Source: Acidobacteriota bacterium
GTDB lineage: Bacteria > Acidobacteriota > Vicinamibacteria > Vicinamibacterales > JAKQTR01
Direction: 5' to 3'
Assembly (NCBI GenBank): GCA_026393675.1
Contig: JAPKZQ010000017.1
Span: 1 to 63,255, forward strand
DNA length: 63,255 nt
The notes beneath the pieces were generated by a model. The model was not told the DNA's origin. It saw only the letters and a program-made list of their open reading frames with translations, and searched no databases. The position numbers and the translations under genes are program-made. Below are positions 16,442 through 24,603 of the stretch, piece by piece. Numbering within the stretch: the stretch's first letter is position 1; each line of letters starts with the position of its first letter.

Positions 16442-17380
16442 ATGCAACGCGAACCGAACACGCTCTCTCCAGGCGCTGGCACGCCGAACCCGGATGGTCC
16501 AGCCCGCATCATCCGGGTCGGCATCGTCGCCAAGCCCGGACTCACCGACACGGCGGTCGAGTTGACGGCGGTGACCGCGTGGCTCGATGCGCGTGGTATC
16601 GAGTCGGTCGTGGAAGACGAAACCTCGAAGATGGCCGACCTGCGGTCCCGGCCGAAAGCATCGCGTGACGACCTGCCCTACCGGGTCGATCTGATGCTGG
16701 TGTTCGGCGGAGACGGGACCTTGCTCGGCATGGCTGATCGGATTGCCCAAGCCGATCGCGAGATCCCGATTCTGGGCGTGAACTTCGGCAGCCTGGGATT
16801 CCTGACCGAGATTGCGGCGTCCGAACTGTTGCCGTCGCTTGAGGCAGCGCTGGACGGCACCGCGGTGATTGAAGCCCGCATGATGCTCCGGTCGAGGGTG
16901 GACCGGGCGGGACGCACCTACGTGGATCGCATCGTGCTCAATGACGTGGCCGTCACCGGCGGATCGCTCTCCCGGATTGTCGAGTTCTCCGTGTCCGTCA
17001 GCGGCGACTTCGTCGCACGGTTCAACGCCGACGGCCTCATCATCTCGAGTCCAACCGGATCGACGGCGTACAATCTGTCGGCGGGCGGCCCCATCGTGCA
17101 CCCGGCGGTCGATGCGATGGTGCTGAATCCCATCGCGCCGCACACGCTCACCAACAGGCCCGTCGTCATCCCGGCCGACGCGGAGGTGGCCATCCAGCCC
17201 GTGCTGCAGCGTCCTGGCGACGAGGCCTTCGTGACGTTTGACGGCCAATCCGGCGTGCAACTCGAAAACGGGGACATCGTCCACATTCAGCGGGCGCGCC
17301 GGCCGATGCGGCTGGTGCGAGGGTCGGCCCACAGTTACTACGAGGTCCTGCGCAAGAAGTTGAGGTGGGCCGAACGCTAG
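16442..17380 (+). CDS. nadK: NAD kinase
   Basis: 312 residues. The diacylglycerol-kinase-like catalytic motif LVFGGDGTLLGMAD (about 82-95) is intact, with LGVNFGSLGFLTE and the NAD-binding NADGLIISSPTGSTAYNLSAGGP (about 198-220). It phosphorylates NAD to NADP. An extra 20-residue N-terminal tail (MQREPNTLSPGAGTPNPDGP) precedes the usual start. Its last four bases overlap the last four of the convergent mltG gene (stop codons share CTAG at 17377-17380), so no terminator separates them. Confidence 0.95.
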   Translation: MQREPNTLSPGAGTPNPDGPARIIRVGIVAKPGLTDTAVELTAVTAWLDARGIESVVEDETSKMADLRSRPKASRDDLPYRVDLMLVFGGDGTLLGMADRIAQADREIPILGVNFGSLGFLTEIAASELLPSLEAALDGTAVIEARMMLRSRVDRAGRTYVDRIVLNDVAVTGGSLSRIVEFSVSVSGDFVARFNADGLIISSPTGSTAYNLSAGGPIVHPAVDAMVLNPIAPHTLTNRPVVIPADAEVAIQPVLQRPGDEAFVTFDGQSGVQLENGDIVHIQRARRPMRLVRGSAHSYYEVLRKKLRWAER

Positions 17381-18480
17381 TGTCGGCTGATCGATCGCGG
17401 TGACCGCGCCGGGCTCTTGCGCGGCGGCGCCACGCCGCGGGCCACCTCTTCTTTGGCCCGCTGGTCCCTGAAGAAATCGACCTGGTACTGCTGCACGTTG
17501 CGGGTGTGCTCGTCGAGCGTGGCCGCGAAGGCATGCGAGCCGTCGTTGCGGCTTACGAAGTAGAGGTAGTTGACCGGGGCGGGCCGGACGGCGGCCTCAA
17601 GCGACGCACGCCCTGGCGATGCGATCGGTCCGGGCGGAAGGCCGGCGTAGCGGTACGTGTTGTACGGCGAATCGAAGCTGAGATCCGCGTGGGTGAGATG
17701 GCCCGTGTAGCGGCCAGCGCGCTCGAGGGCGTAAATGACGGTCGGATCGCACTGCAATCCCATCCGCACCTGGAGCCGGTTCTGGTACACGGCCGCCACG
17801 ATCGGGCGTTCGTCAGGGCGGGCGGTTTCCTTCTCGACGATCGAGGCAAGAATGACGGCTTCGCGCGGTGACATGCCGAGCGAGGCGGCCGCGTCACCGA
17901 GCGCCGGCGAGAATACCGTCTCGAAACGCGCCACCATCGTGCGGACCACGTCCACCGCCGTGGCGCGGCGGGGCAACGCGTAGGTGTCGGGAAACAAGTA
18001 GCCCTCGAGATCGCGCGCGGCCGGATCGATGCGGGAGACGAGCGCCACATTGGTCGCCGCCTCGGTGAATGCCGACGCCGTACCGAATCCCGCGCCCTCA
18101 TACAGCCGCGCCATCTGGCGAATGGTCAGACCTTCAGGAAAGGTCAGCGACCGAAGGTAGACCTCGCCGCGCGCCAGCCTGCGAATCACCTCGTCGACCG
18201 TCATCTCGCGATCGAAGCGGTACTCGCCGGCCTTGAGCCGCGTCGCCTCCCCGCTCCACCACAGCGCCACGCGCCACGTCAGCGTGTCGCTCACAACGCC
18301 GCTCTCCAGGAGCAGCCGGCCGATCGTCTGCGGCCCGGTCTTCGGCGGCACGTCGACAAACTGCTCCGCGCCGGCGTAGCCCTTGAAGGGCTCGCTCAAT
18401 CGGGCATAGCCCGCCATGGAGTAGACGGCCATGATGCCGACGACGGCGAGCAACAGGAGGATGATGATGAATCGTCGCAT
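17377..18480 (-). CDS. mltG: Endolytic murein transglycosylase MltG
   Basis: 367 residues. A single N-terminal membrane anchor (RRFIIILLLLAVVGIMAVYS) is followed by a LysM-like segment and a YceG domain. The catalytic glutamate lies in VILASIVEKETA (about residue 220), and the family motifs FPEGLTIRQMARL, EGYLFPDTYALPR, QNRLQVRMGLQCDPTVIYAL and SPYNTYRYAGLPPGPIASPG follow in order. It cleaves nascent glycan strands at the inner membrane to end polymerisation. ruvX lies upstream on the same strand, 252 bases away with only repeats between. The basic, Ser/Pro-rich C-terminus (KSPARSPRSISRH) may be disordered. Confidence 0.95.
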   Translation of the reverse strand: MRRFIIILLLLAVVGIMAVYSMAGYARLSEPFKGYAGAEQFVDVPPKTGPQTIGRLLLESGVVSDTLTWRVALWWSGEATRLKAGEYRFDREMTVDEVIRRLARGEVYLRSLTFPEGLTIRQMARLYEGAGFGTASAFTEAATNVALVSRIDPAARDLEGYLFPDTYALPRRATAVDVVRTMVARFETVFSPALGDAAASLGMSPREAVILASIVEKETARPDERPIVAAVYQNRLQVRMGLQCDPTVIYALERAGRYTGHLTHADLSFDSPYNTYRYAGLPPGPIASPGRASLEAAVRPAPVNYLYFVSRNDGSHAFAATLDEHTRNVQQYQVDFFRDQRAKEEVARGVAPPRKSPARSPRSISRH

Positions 18481-18510
18481 GGTGATCGATTGAAATCGCT
18501 AGTCATGCTC

Positions 18511-18576
18511 CCCGGGATCGCCACGCTCCAGCGTGGCTCACACCCCGGGGCCGGGCTGGAGCCCGGCGATCCCAGG
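18511..18576. repeat. REPIN: two inverted GGGATCGCC hairpins
   Basis: CCCGGGATCGCCACGCTCCA then GCGTGGC forms the left hairpin; GCCGGGCTGGAGCCCGGC then GATCCCAGG forms the right. The two hairpins face away from each other with a 16-base spacer, the arrangement of a REPIN. It sits between ruvX and mltG and may affect transcript stability. Confidence 0.85.
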
Positions 18577-18580
18577 CCCC

Positions 18581-18750
18581 CGGTCCCTAATCCCGAACCC
18601 CGAATCCCGTCTTTCTACCGACTACCGACTACTGGCTTCTGTCTACCTTCTTGCGTCGTGCTTCTGTCGTGTTCGAGGGGCCGCTCCGGAAGCCGTTCTC
18701 CAGCCTTCCCGTCCCTCCCGAATCCCGAATCCCTAATCCCCAATCCCGTC
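18581..18750. repeat. Heptamer-type arrays (AATCCC units) flanking a dispersed fragment
   Basis: Two runs of the 7-base unit, CCTAATC/CCGAATC/CCCAATC, at 18581-18612 and 18717-18750. Between them (18671-18697) is a fragment of the dispersed GTTCGAGGGGCCGCTCCGGA module also found at 48548 and 58239. The second run covers the last codons and the stop of ruvX (Gly-Ile-Gly-Asp-stop). Confidence 0.8.
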
Positions 18751-19188
18751 AGGCATCGCCGTGCGATGCCCATCCAAATACTCCTGCAGAATCACCGCGG
18801 CGGCGGCAGCATCCAGCCGCCGCTTCCGCTCGCGCCAGTCGCGCTCGTGCATCGCCAGCAATCGGTCGGCCTCGTGGCTGGTGAGCCGCTCATCCTGGAG
18901 CACCACCGGACGTCCGGCCCGCGCTCGAAGCAGCTCCGCGAACGCTTCGACGCGTGGCGTCTGCTGGTTGGCCGACCCGTCGAGCCGGCGCGGCAGGCCC
19001 ACCACGACCAGTGACACAGGCTCGTCGTCCTGCTCGAGCTTCGCCACCTGCTCGATGACCCGCGCCACCGCGATGGCCTGGTTCGCATCGCCCGGAATCG
19101 CCCCGACGGGCCGCGCAAGCGTCCCGGTGGGATCGCTCACCGCGATCCCGATCCGACGCTCGCCGTAGTCGATGCCCAGGACGCGCAT
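18733..19188 (-). CDS. ruvX: RuvX/YqgF-family Holliday-junction resolvase-like / pre-16S rRNA nuclease
   Basis: 151 residues. The RNase H-like acidic residues are in GIDYGERRIGIAVSD (start), VVVGLPRRLDGS (middle), VVLQDERLTSHEAD and DAAAAAVILQEYLDG (end). Bacterial YqgF acts in maturing the 5' end of 16S rRNA, and related enzymes process branched DNA. The final five codons (GIGD-stop) are formed by the GGGATT heptamer array, so the original C-terminus may have been replaced. It is transcribed ahead of mltG, a common pairing. Confidence 0.93.
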   Translation of the reverse strand: MRVLGIDYGERRIGIAVSDPTGTLARPVGAIPGDANQAIAVARVIEQVAKLEQDDEPVSLVVVGLPRRLDGSANQQTPRVEAFAELLRARAGRPVVLQDERLTSHEADRLLAMHERDWRERKRRLDAAAAAVILQEYLDGHRTAMPDGIGD

Positions 19189-19251
19189 TTCGAGTCGAAG
19201 AGTACTACATTCGTCTCCTGGGTTTCTGCCTCCGCTGAGTGTCGGAACCTC

Positions 19252-19384
19252 GGGCCGGGCTGTCCGCCTCCGCGCGTAGCGCTACGGCGAGACCTCGACG
19301 AAGCTCAACGAGCGAAGTCGGGGAGCCCGTCCTTCGGCGTTGCTCAGGACGCCCCGAGCACGGTCGAGGGGCGGCGATCCCAGG
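19252..19384. repeat. 133-bp dispersed repeat, copy A
   Basis: Matches the reverse complement of 32640-32772 at all but one of 133 positions by direct comparison. Contains GTAGCGCTAC and the CCTTCGGCG...GGTCGAGGGG unit related to the CCCTTCGAC elements, and ends GGCGATCCCAGG, the REPIN tag. It lies between ruvX and the lipoprotein gene, where no ORF is credible. A short heptamer run follows at 19399-19424. Confidence 0.9.
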
Positions 19385-19511
19385 GGTGTCCAACTCCGTG
19401 CTTCCCGAATCCCCAATCCCGATCTGCCGACCGGGTCCCCGCACGCGGGCGGCTCGCTAGAACCGGTACGCTATACTGCGAAGAGGCCAACCGAAACCTA
19501 GGAAGATCACT

Positions 19512-21572
19512 GTGAAGTCAGCCACCGTTGTTGTTCTTGCCGGCGCAATTGCACTCGGTGCGGTCCACTGCGGACGCTCCACGCCGGCCGAGAAGTTCAA
19601 GCAGAAGATGGTGATCCTCGGCTACGACGGCATGGACCCCGTGCTGACGGAACGCTGGATGGCCGAAGGCCGGCTGCCGAATCTCGCGAAGCTCGCGGCG
19701 CAGGGTGGCTTCTCGCGCCTCGGCACGAGCCACTCGCCGGAGTCGCCGACGTCCTGGTCGTCGTTTGCGACGGGGACCAACGCGGGGAAGCACAACATCT
19801 TTGATTTCCTGGTGCGCGACCCGAAGACGTACATGCCCGATCTGGGCATCGTCAGGAAGGTGCCGCCCGAATTCCTCTTCAACTACATTCCGATCAAGAA
19901 GCCGGAGATTCATTCGATCCGCGGCGGCACGTCGTTCTGGGTCACGGCCGGTCAGGCCGGCGTGCGATCCAGCCTGCTGACCGTACCGATCACGTTTCCC
20001 GCGGAGCACGTGGAAAACGGCGAACTGCTGTCGGGTCTTCCAGTGCCGGACATCCGCGGCACCATCGGCACGTTCTACTATTTCGCGTCCGACCTGTCGC
20101 GGTACGAAGAAGGCAACACCGAGATGGGCGGCATCCTGAAGCGGCTGGTCTTTGATCAGAACGTGGCCCGCAGCGAACTCATCGGCCCGCCCAATCCGAT
20201 CGTCAAGGCCCAGCAACGCAAGATCCAGGCAAAGGGCCCCGCGATCTCCGACGGTGACACGGCCGAACTGGCTGGATTGGCGGCCCGCGAGGATATCCGG
20301 ATCCCGATCACGATTCGCTGGAATCGCCCGGAGCGCAAGGCCACGATCGACATCCAGGACACGACCATCAGCCTGGCCGAAGGCGAGTGGAGCAAGTGGG
20401 TGACGATCGAGTTCCGCGTGAACTACCTCGTGCGGCTCCACGGCATGGCACAGATGTACCTGGTGGGTGCCGACAAGGACCTCCGACTATACGTCTCGCC
20501 GGTCAACTGGCGACCCGATAATCCGCCATTCCCGATTTCGTCGCCCGCGTCGTTCTCGAAGGATCTCGACAATCGCCTTGGACACTTCAGGACGCTGGGC
20601 TGGGCCGAAGCCACCTGGCCGCTCAACGAAGATCGCATCGACGAAAAGACGTTCATGGACGATCTGTTCCGCGCCTTCGACGATCGCGCGCAGGTCATCA
20701 TGCACCGTCTCGACGCGCGCGGGTGGGATCTGCTCATCGGCGTGATCGAATCCACCGACCGCGTGAGCCACATGATGTGGCGGTTCGAAGATAAGACGCA
20801 CCCGATGTACAACGCCGAGGCCGCCGCCAAGTACGGCGACTCGATCCTGCGCGTGTACCAGCGCGTGGACCAGATGGTCGGCGAGGTCGTCAAGCGCGTC
20901 GGTCCCGACACGCAGGTCATCGTCATGTCGGACCACGGGTTCCATTCGTTCCGGCAGGCCGTCAATCTCAACACCTGGCTGGTGAACGCGGGATACCTGG
21001 CGATCAAGGGACAGCGGACCGAGCAGAAGAACCTGAGCAATCTGTTTCTGGGAAGCGGCGAGTTCTGGGAAAACGTGGACTGGTCGCGGACCAAGGCGTA
21101 CGCGATGGGGCTTGGCCAGGTCTTCATCAATCTGAAAGGCCGGGAGGGCCAGGGCGCGGTCGATCCGGCCGACTACAAGACGGTCGTCGACGATCTGGCG
21201 GCCAGGCTGCTGACGGTCGCCGACCCGTCCAACGGCGCGCGCATCATCAGCGCCGTGTACAAGCGCGACGAGATCTACTCTGGCGAATACCTGAAGAACG
21301 CCCCCGACCTGCAGGTCGGCATGGTCGATGGCTACCGCGTCTCCTGGCAGACCACCCTCGGGGGATCGCCGCCGGGGAGCATCGTATATCCCAACATGCG
21401 GAAGTGGAGCGGCGATCACTGCGGATTCGACTACAAGACGATCCCGGGCCTGCTCATCTCGAACCGCAAGGTCACGGCCGTTGATCCGAACATCGTTGAC
21501 ATCGCCCCATCAGTGCTCAAATATTTCGGCATCGCCATCCCGAAGGACATCGACGGCCGGCCGCTGTTCTGA
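19512..21572 (+). CDS. Alkaline-phosphatase-superfamily (type I phosphodiesterase/nucleotide pyrophosphatase) lipoprotein
   Basis: 686 residues from GTG 19512 (AGGAAG upstream). The N-terminal signal ends in the lipobox AVHC (Cys about 20), so it is probably anchored in a membrane facing the periplasm. The metalloenzyme fold is clear: first metal aspartate in MVILGYDGMDP, candidate Thr/Ser nucleophile in SPESPTSWSSFATGTNAGKH, then DRVSHMMWRFED, VIVMSDHGFHSFRQAVNLN and WSGDHCGFDYKTIPG (metal-binding Asp/His pairs). About 250 residues inserted between the first and later motifs are less typical. The substrate, a phosphoester or phospho-lipid/sugar, is unknown. TATACT at 19472 is a plausible -10 element. 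The LytM protein starts 5 bases after the stop, so these are likely co-transcribed. Confidence 0.85.
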   Translation: MKSATVVVLAGAIALGAVHCGRSTPAEKFKQKMVILGYDGMDPVLTERWMAEGRLPNLAKLAAQGGFSRLGTSHSPESPTSWSSFATGTNAGKHNIFDFLVRDPKTYMPDLGIVRKVPPEFLFNYIPIKKPEIHSIRGGTSFWVTAGQAGVRSSLLTVPITFPAEHVENGELLSGLPVPDIRGTIGTFYYFASDLSRYEEGNTEMGGILKRLVFDQNVARSELIGPPNPIVKAQQRKIQAKGPAISDGDTAELAGLAAREDIRIPITIRWNRPERKATIDIQDTTISLAEGEWSKWVTIEFRVNYLVRLHGMAQMYLVGADKDLRLYVSPVNWRPDNPPFPISSPASFSKDLDNRLGHFRTLGWAEATWPLNEDRIDEKTFMDDLFRAFDDRAQVIMHRLDARGWDLLIGVIESTDRVSHMMWRFEDKTHPMYNAEAAAKYGDSILRVYQRVDQMVGEVVKRVGPDTQVIVMSDHGFHSFRQAVNLNTWLVNAGYLAIKGQRTEQKNLSNLFLGSGEFWENVDWSRTKAYAMGLGQVFINLKGREGQGAVDPADYKTVVDDLAARLLTVADPSNGARIISAVYKRDEIYSGEYLKNAPDLQVGMVDGYRVSWQTTLGGSPPGSIVYPNMRKWSGDHCGFDYKTIPGLLISNRKVTAVDPNIVDIAPSVLKYFGIAIPKDIDGRPLF

Positions 21573-21577
21573 CGCCC

Positions 21578-22792
21578 ATGACCGCCGCGACCGCGCGACC
21601 GCGACCAGGGTTCCCCCGTCACTCCTCTTGGGCGGGGCGCGGGCTCTGGACCGCGGTAGCGGTGTGCGCGCTGGCGGGGATCGCGACCAACGCGCAGGCC
21701 CCGGCGGCCGACCAGGCACAGGTGCAGGAGTTGGCCAGGCGGGCCGCCGCACGCATCAGCGCCCTGCAACGGGAGGCCGACGCGCTCGCGGCGCGCGAGC
21801 GGACACTGCTCGACGATTTGCGCCGGCTCGAAGTCGAGCGCGACCTGCGGACCGAGCAGTACGCGCAGGGCGAACGGGACCTCGCCACCATCCAGGACGA
21901 TCTCCGCACGACCGCGACGCGCATCGATCAGATCGAGGCGCGGGCGCGGGCGCAGGCACCGGCGCTGTCGTTCCGCATGGTCGAGTTGTACAAGCTCGGC
22001 AAGGCAGGCTACGCCCGGCTATTGCTCAGCGTCGACAACCTGCACGAGGCAGGGCGTGCCTACCGCTTCGTCTCGGCGCTGCAGCAGTTGGATCGGCAAC
22101 GCGTGGCCGAGCACGGCCGCACGCTCGCGGACCTGCAACGCGCCCAGGCCTCGCTGGAAGACCGGCGGCGGCAACGCCTCGTCGTCCAGGAACAGGCAGG
22201 TGTCGCCAAGGCGGCCGCCGCCAAGGCGGCGACCGCACTGGCCGCGCTCATCCAGCAGATTGATCAGCGCCGGGACCTCGCCGCCCAACTGATGGGCGAA
22301 CTGCAAACAGCCCAGCAGAACCTGCAGCGCCGGCTGGCCGGATTCGAGCAGGGCGGGCGCGCCGGAGCGGCTGGCGCGGTGGCCTTGCCACTCCGGCCGT
22401 TCCGTGGCGACCTCGACTGGCCCCTCGACGGGCGCATACTCGCGTCGTTTGGCCGGCAGCGCTATGAGCGGTTCAACACCGCGATCGTCAGCAACGGCAT
22501 CCGCATCGCGGCGCCCCCTGGCGCCCCCGTGCGGGCCATTCACGAGGGCACAGTCGTGTTTGCCGAGCCATTCACCGGGTTCGGCAATCTGGTGATCGTC
22601 GACCACGGCGGACAGGCATTTACGATGTACGGCACCCTGTCCACCATGACGGTCGCGGCCGGCACGCACGTGATCAGGGGCCAGAACGTTGGCACGGCCG
22701 GGGCGTCACCCGACGGCGTCCCCTCGATTTATTTCGAACTGCGCGTCGACGGCAAGCCGGTCGATCCACTACAATGGCTCAAGAAGAAATAG
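21578..22792 (+). CDS. EnvC-like murein hydrolase activator with degenerate LytM domain
   Basis: 404 residues. An export signal (LWTAVAVCALAGIATNAQA) is followed by a long coiled coil (about 47-270, rich in Ala/Arg/Gln/Leu heptads) and a C-terminal LytM/M23 fold (about 290-404: DLDWPLDGRILASFG, GIRIAAPPGAPVRAIHEGTVVFA, GFGNLVIVDHGG). The zinc ligands of active M23 enzymes are not conserved: the His-x-Gly-x-Asp position reads NGIRIA, and the YGH position reads YGTLS. This fits EnvC-type proteins, which do not cut peptidoglycan but activate amidases through the coiled coil and LytM groove. It is followed 16 bases later by an S41 protein, the classic envC-ctp pairing. Confidence 0.88.
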   Translation: MTAATARPRPGFPRHSSWAGRGLWTAVAVCALAGIATNAQAPAADQAQVQELARRAAARISALQREADALAARERTLLDDLRRLEVERDLRTEQYAQGERDLATIQDDLRTTATRIDQIEARARAQAPALSFRMVELYKLGKAGYARLLLSVDNLHEAGRAYRFVSALQQLDRQRVAEHGRTLADLQRAQASLEDRRRQRLVVQEQAGVAKAAAAKAATALAALIQQIDQRRDLAAQLMGELQTAQQNLQRRLAGFEQGGRAGAAGAVALPLRPFRGDLDWPLDGRILASFGRQRYERFNTAIVSNGIRIAAPPGAPVRAIHEGTVVFAEPFTGFGNLVIVDHGGQAFTMYGTLSTMTVAAGTHVIRGQNVGTAGASPDGVPSIYFELRVDGKPVDPLQWLKKK

Positions 22793-22808
22793 TCGAATCC
22801 CCTTCATC

Positions 22809-23975
22809 ATGACTACGCGCACCCGCATCGCTGTTGTCCTGATCTCAGCCCCCGTCCTGGCATTTGCCGTGGTGGGCAGTCTGCTGGGCCGGACATCAGC
22901 TCGTCAGGAAACCTATCCTCACCTGCGGGTGTTCGACGACGTGTTCAGTCTGACGACGGGCAATTATGTCGAACCGGTCGACGTCGACAAGCTGATGCAC
23001 GGCGCGATGCACGGCCTGGCGGATTCGCTCGACGCCGACAGCGCGTTCCTCACAGCCGACGAAGTGAAGGCCGTTGAATCCGGCGCGCCGCTGCCGGCGG
23101 GCGATGTTGGCGTGGATCTGACGCGGCAGTACTACCTCCGGATCATCGCCGTTCGGGACGGATCGCCGGCCGCCAGGGCTGGCCTGCGCTCGGGGGACTT
23201 CGTGCGCCTGATCGATCGACAGCCGACCCGGGAGATGTCGGTCTGGGAAGGCATACGCAAACTGCGCGGCACGCCGGGCACGCCGGTGAGCGTCACGATC
23301 ATCCGGGGGAATGCGGCCGATCCGCACGTGGTCAGCCTCACGCGCGAAGCGATGACGCCGGCTCCGCTGACCTCGAAGATGGCGGGCCATGGTGTGGGCG
23401 TCATTCGGATTGCCGAGTTCACGGACCAGACACCATCGGCGCTGCGCACCTCTATCGTGCAACTGCAGAAAAGCGGAGCGAAGGCGCTCGTCCTCGACCT
23501 GCGCAACACGGCGCGGGGTCCGCTGCTCTCCGGCATTGCGACGGCGCGGCTGTTTGTCGCGTCGGGCACGCTGGCGATGCAGGACACGCGTGGCACGAGC
23601 CGCCAGACGATGGTGGCCGCAACGGGCGACGGCAGCCTGGCCGTGCCGCTGGCGCTGCTGGTGGATATCGGTACCACCGGTGCGGCGGAGTTGTTTGCCT
23701 CGGCGCTGGCCGGGCAGAAACGCGCGGAGCTGTTCGGCGAGCGAACCGGAGGCCGGGCCGCGCAGCAACGGCTGTTCGCGCTGCCCGACGGCAGCGCGCT
23801 GTGGATGTCCTACGCCTGGTACCTGACACCGGCCGGGAACCCGATCCACGAACGCGGACTGCAGCCAGACGTGGCGATTGAACAGCCCGATATCGAGTTT
23901 GGCGCGGAGCCTCCAGCTGCTGATGCGACGCTCGACAAGGCGGTCGAGCGGCTTGGCAGCCGGCTATCGTCGTAA
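22809..23975 (+). CDS. S41 (CtpA-like) protein with apparently inactive active site
   Basis: 388 residues. An N-terminal signal/anchor (IAVVLISAPVLAFAVVGSLL) is followed by a CtpA N-terminal helical segment, a PDZ domain (about 110-185, with RIIAVRDGSPAARAGLRSGDFVRLID) and an S41 core (about 195-350). In active CtpA/Prc the nucleophile lies in S-A-S-A-S-E and the lysine 25 residues later in FGKG. Here those positions read TTGAAEL and TGGRAAQ, so Ser is Gly and Lys is Arg. The fold otherwise follows the family, with GERTGGRAAQQRLFALPDGS, YLTPAGNPIHERGLQPDV. It may be a pseudo-protease scaffold for the neighbouring LytM protein. The start at ATG 22809 gives a proper signal. Confidence 0.85.
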   Translation: MTTRTRIAVVLISAPVLAFAVVGSLLGRTSARQETYPHLRVFDDVFSLTTGNYVEPVDVDKLMHGAMHGLADSLDADSAFLTADEVKAVESGAPLPAGDVGVDLTRQYYLRIIAVRDGSPAARAGLRSGDFVRLIDRQPTREMSVWEGIRKLRGTPGTPVSVTIIRGNAADPHVVSLTREAMTPAPLTSKMAGHGVGVIRIAEFTDQTPSALRTSIVQLQKSGAKALVLDLRNTARGPLLSGIATARLFVASGTLAMQDTRGTSRQTMVAATGDGSLAVPLALLVDIGTTGAAELFASALAGQKRAELFGERTGGRAAQQRLFALPDGSALWMSYAWYLTPAGNPIHERGLQPDVAIEQPDIEFGAEPPAADATLDKAVERLGSRLSS

Positions 23976-23980
23976 ATCGC

Positions 23981-24009
23981 TTGACACGCCAGTACACGTT
24001 GCGTATAAA
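23981..24009 (+). promoter_or_regulatory. Strong sigma-70-type promoter for HU
   Basis: TTGACA (23981-23986), a 17-base spacer and TATAAA (24004-24009), both near consensus, lie 54 bases upstream of the HU start. One of the best promoter matches in the window, as expected for an abundant nucleoid protein. Confidence 0.75.
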
Positions 24010-24068
24010 CGCGACGGCGCAGTGGGAGCGGTAATCCCACCCCAGCAGGGTCCAGTTGAGGAGGACAG

Positions 24069-24341
24069 ATGAACAAGCAGGAGTTTATTGCCAAGCTCGT
24101 GAAAGAGACGGGCGCGACCAAGGCGGCTGCCGGCAAGATGCTGGAAGCCACGCTCGCCACGATTAAGATCGCGCTGAAGAAGGGCGACACCGTGTCGTTC
24201 GTGGGCTTCGGCACGTTCAAGACGTCGCAGCGCAAGGCGCGCACCGCCCGCAACCCGCGCACCGGCGCCCCCATCAAGATCGCGAAGCGCCGCGTGCCGC
24301 GCTTCTCGGCTGGCAAGGCCCTGAAAGACGCCGTCAAATAA
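24069..24341 (+). CDS. hup: HU-family DNA-binding protein
   Basis: 90 residues, the standard size. MNKQEFIAKLVKETGATKAA starts the helical dimerisation region, GDTVSFVGFGTFKTSQRKAR leads into the beta-arms, and ARNPRTGAPIKIAKRRVPRF carries the DNA-intercalating proline region (RNPRTG). It bends and compacts DNA as a dimer. TTGAGGAGGACAG provides a strong ribosome site. It has its own promoter and is not part of the S41 operon. Confidence 0.95.
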   Translation: MNKQEFIAKLVKETGATKAAAGKMLEATLATIKIALKKGDTVSFVGFGTFKTSQRKARTARNPRTGAPIKIAKRRVPRFSAGKALKDAVK

Positions 24342-24456
24342 CGGCGTTGCGCTGCAGCGTTCGGGACACCCCGGTCCTGCCGGTTCGGGCCCACAACGGG
24401 TCCATCCAGCACTGGTCGGCAGGGCCGGGAACCCACCTCGAAGCCCCTCCTTCGCG

Positions 24457-24486
24457 TTGACTGATCTGCAAGCCGGTTGCTATACT
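24457..24486 (+). promoter_or_regulatory. Promoter for tRNA-Val
   Basis: TTGACT (24457-24462), an 18-base spacer, TATACT (24481-24486). The tRNA begins 34 bases after the -10. It may also serve thrS, whose start is 84 bases after the tRNA. Confidence 0.65.
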
Positions 24487-24520
24487 GGCTGGTCCGGTAA
24501 GCCTTGTCTTTCCGATGATT

Positions 24521-24597
24521 AGGCGCGTAGCTCAGCTGGTTAGAGCGCCTGCTTGACACGCAGGAGGTCAGCGGTTCGAGTCCGCTCGTGCCTACCA
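24521..24597 (+). tRNA. tRNA-Val (GAC)
   Basis: 77 bases with encoded CCA. The acceptor stem AGGCGCG pairs with CGTGCCT. The D-arm is AGCTCAGCTGGTTAGAGC, and the anticodon arm CCTGC-TTGACAC-GCAGG has anticodon GAC. The T-arm is AGCGG-TTCGAGT-CCGCT. All arms fold without mismatches apart from one G-T wobble in the acceptor. Confidence 0.97.
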
Positions 24598-24603
24598 TTT
24601 CCC

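Noticed and set aside
24342-24456. Rho-independent terminator after HU
   Set aside because: Some GC-rich inverted pairs, but no stable hairpin followed by a T-run.
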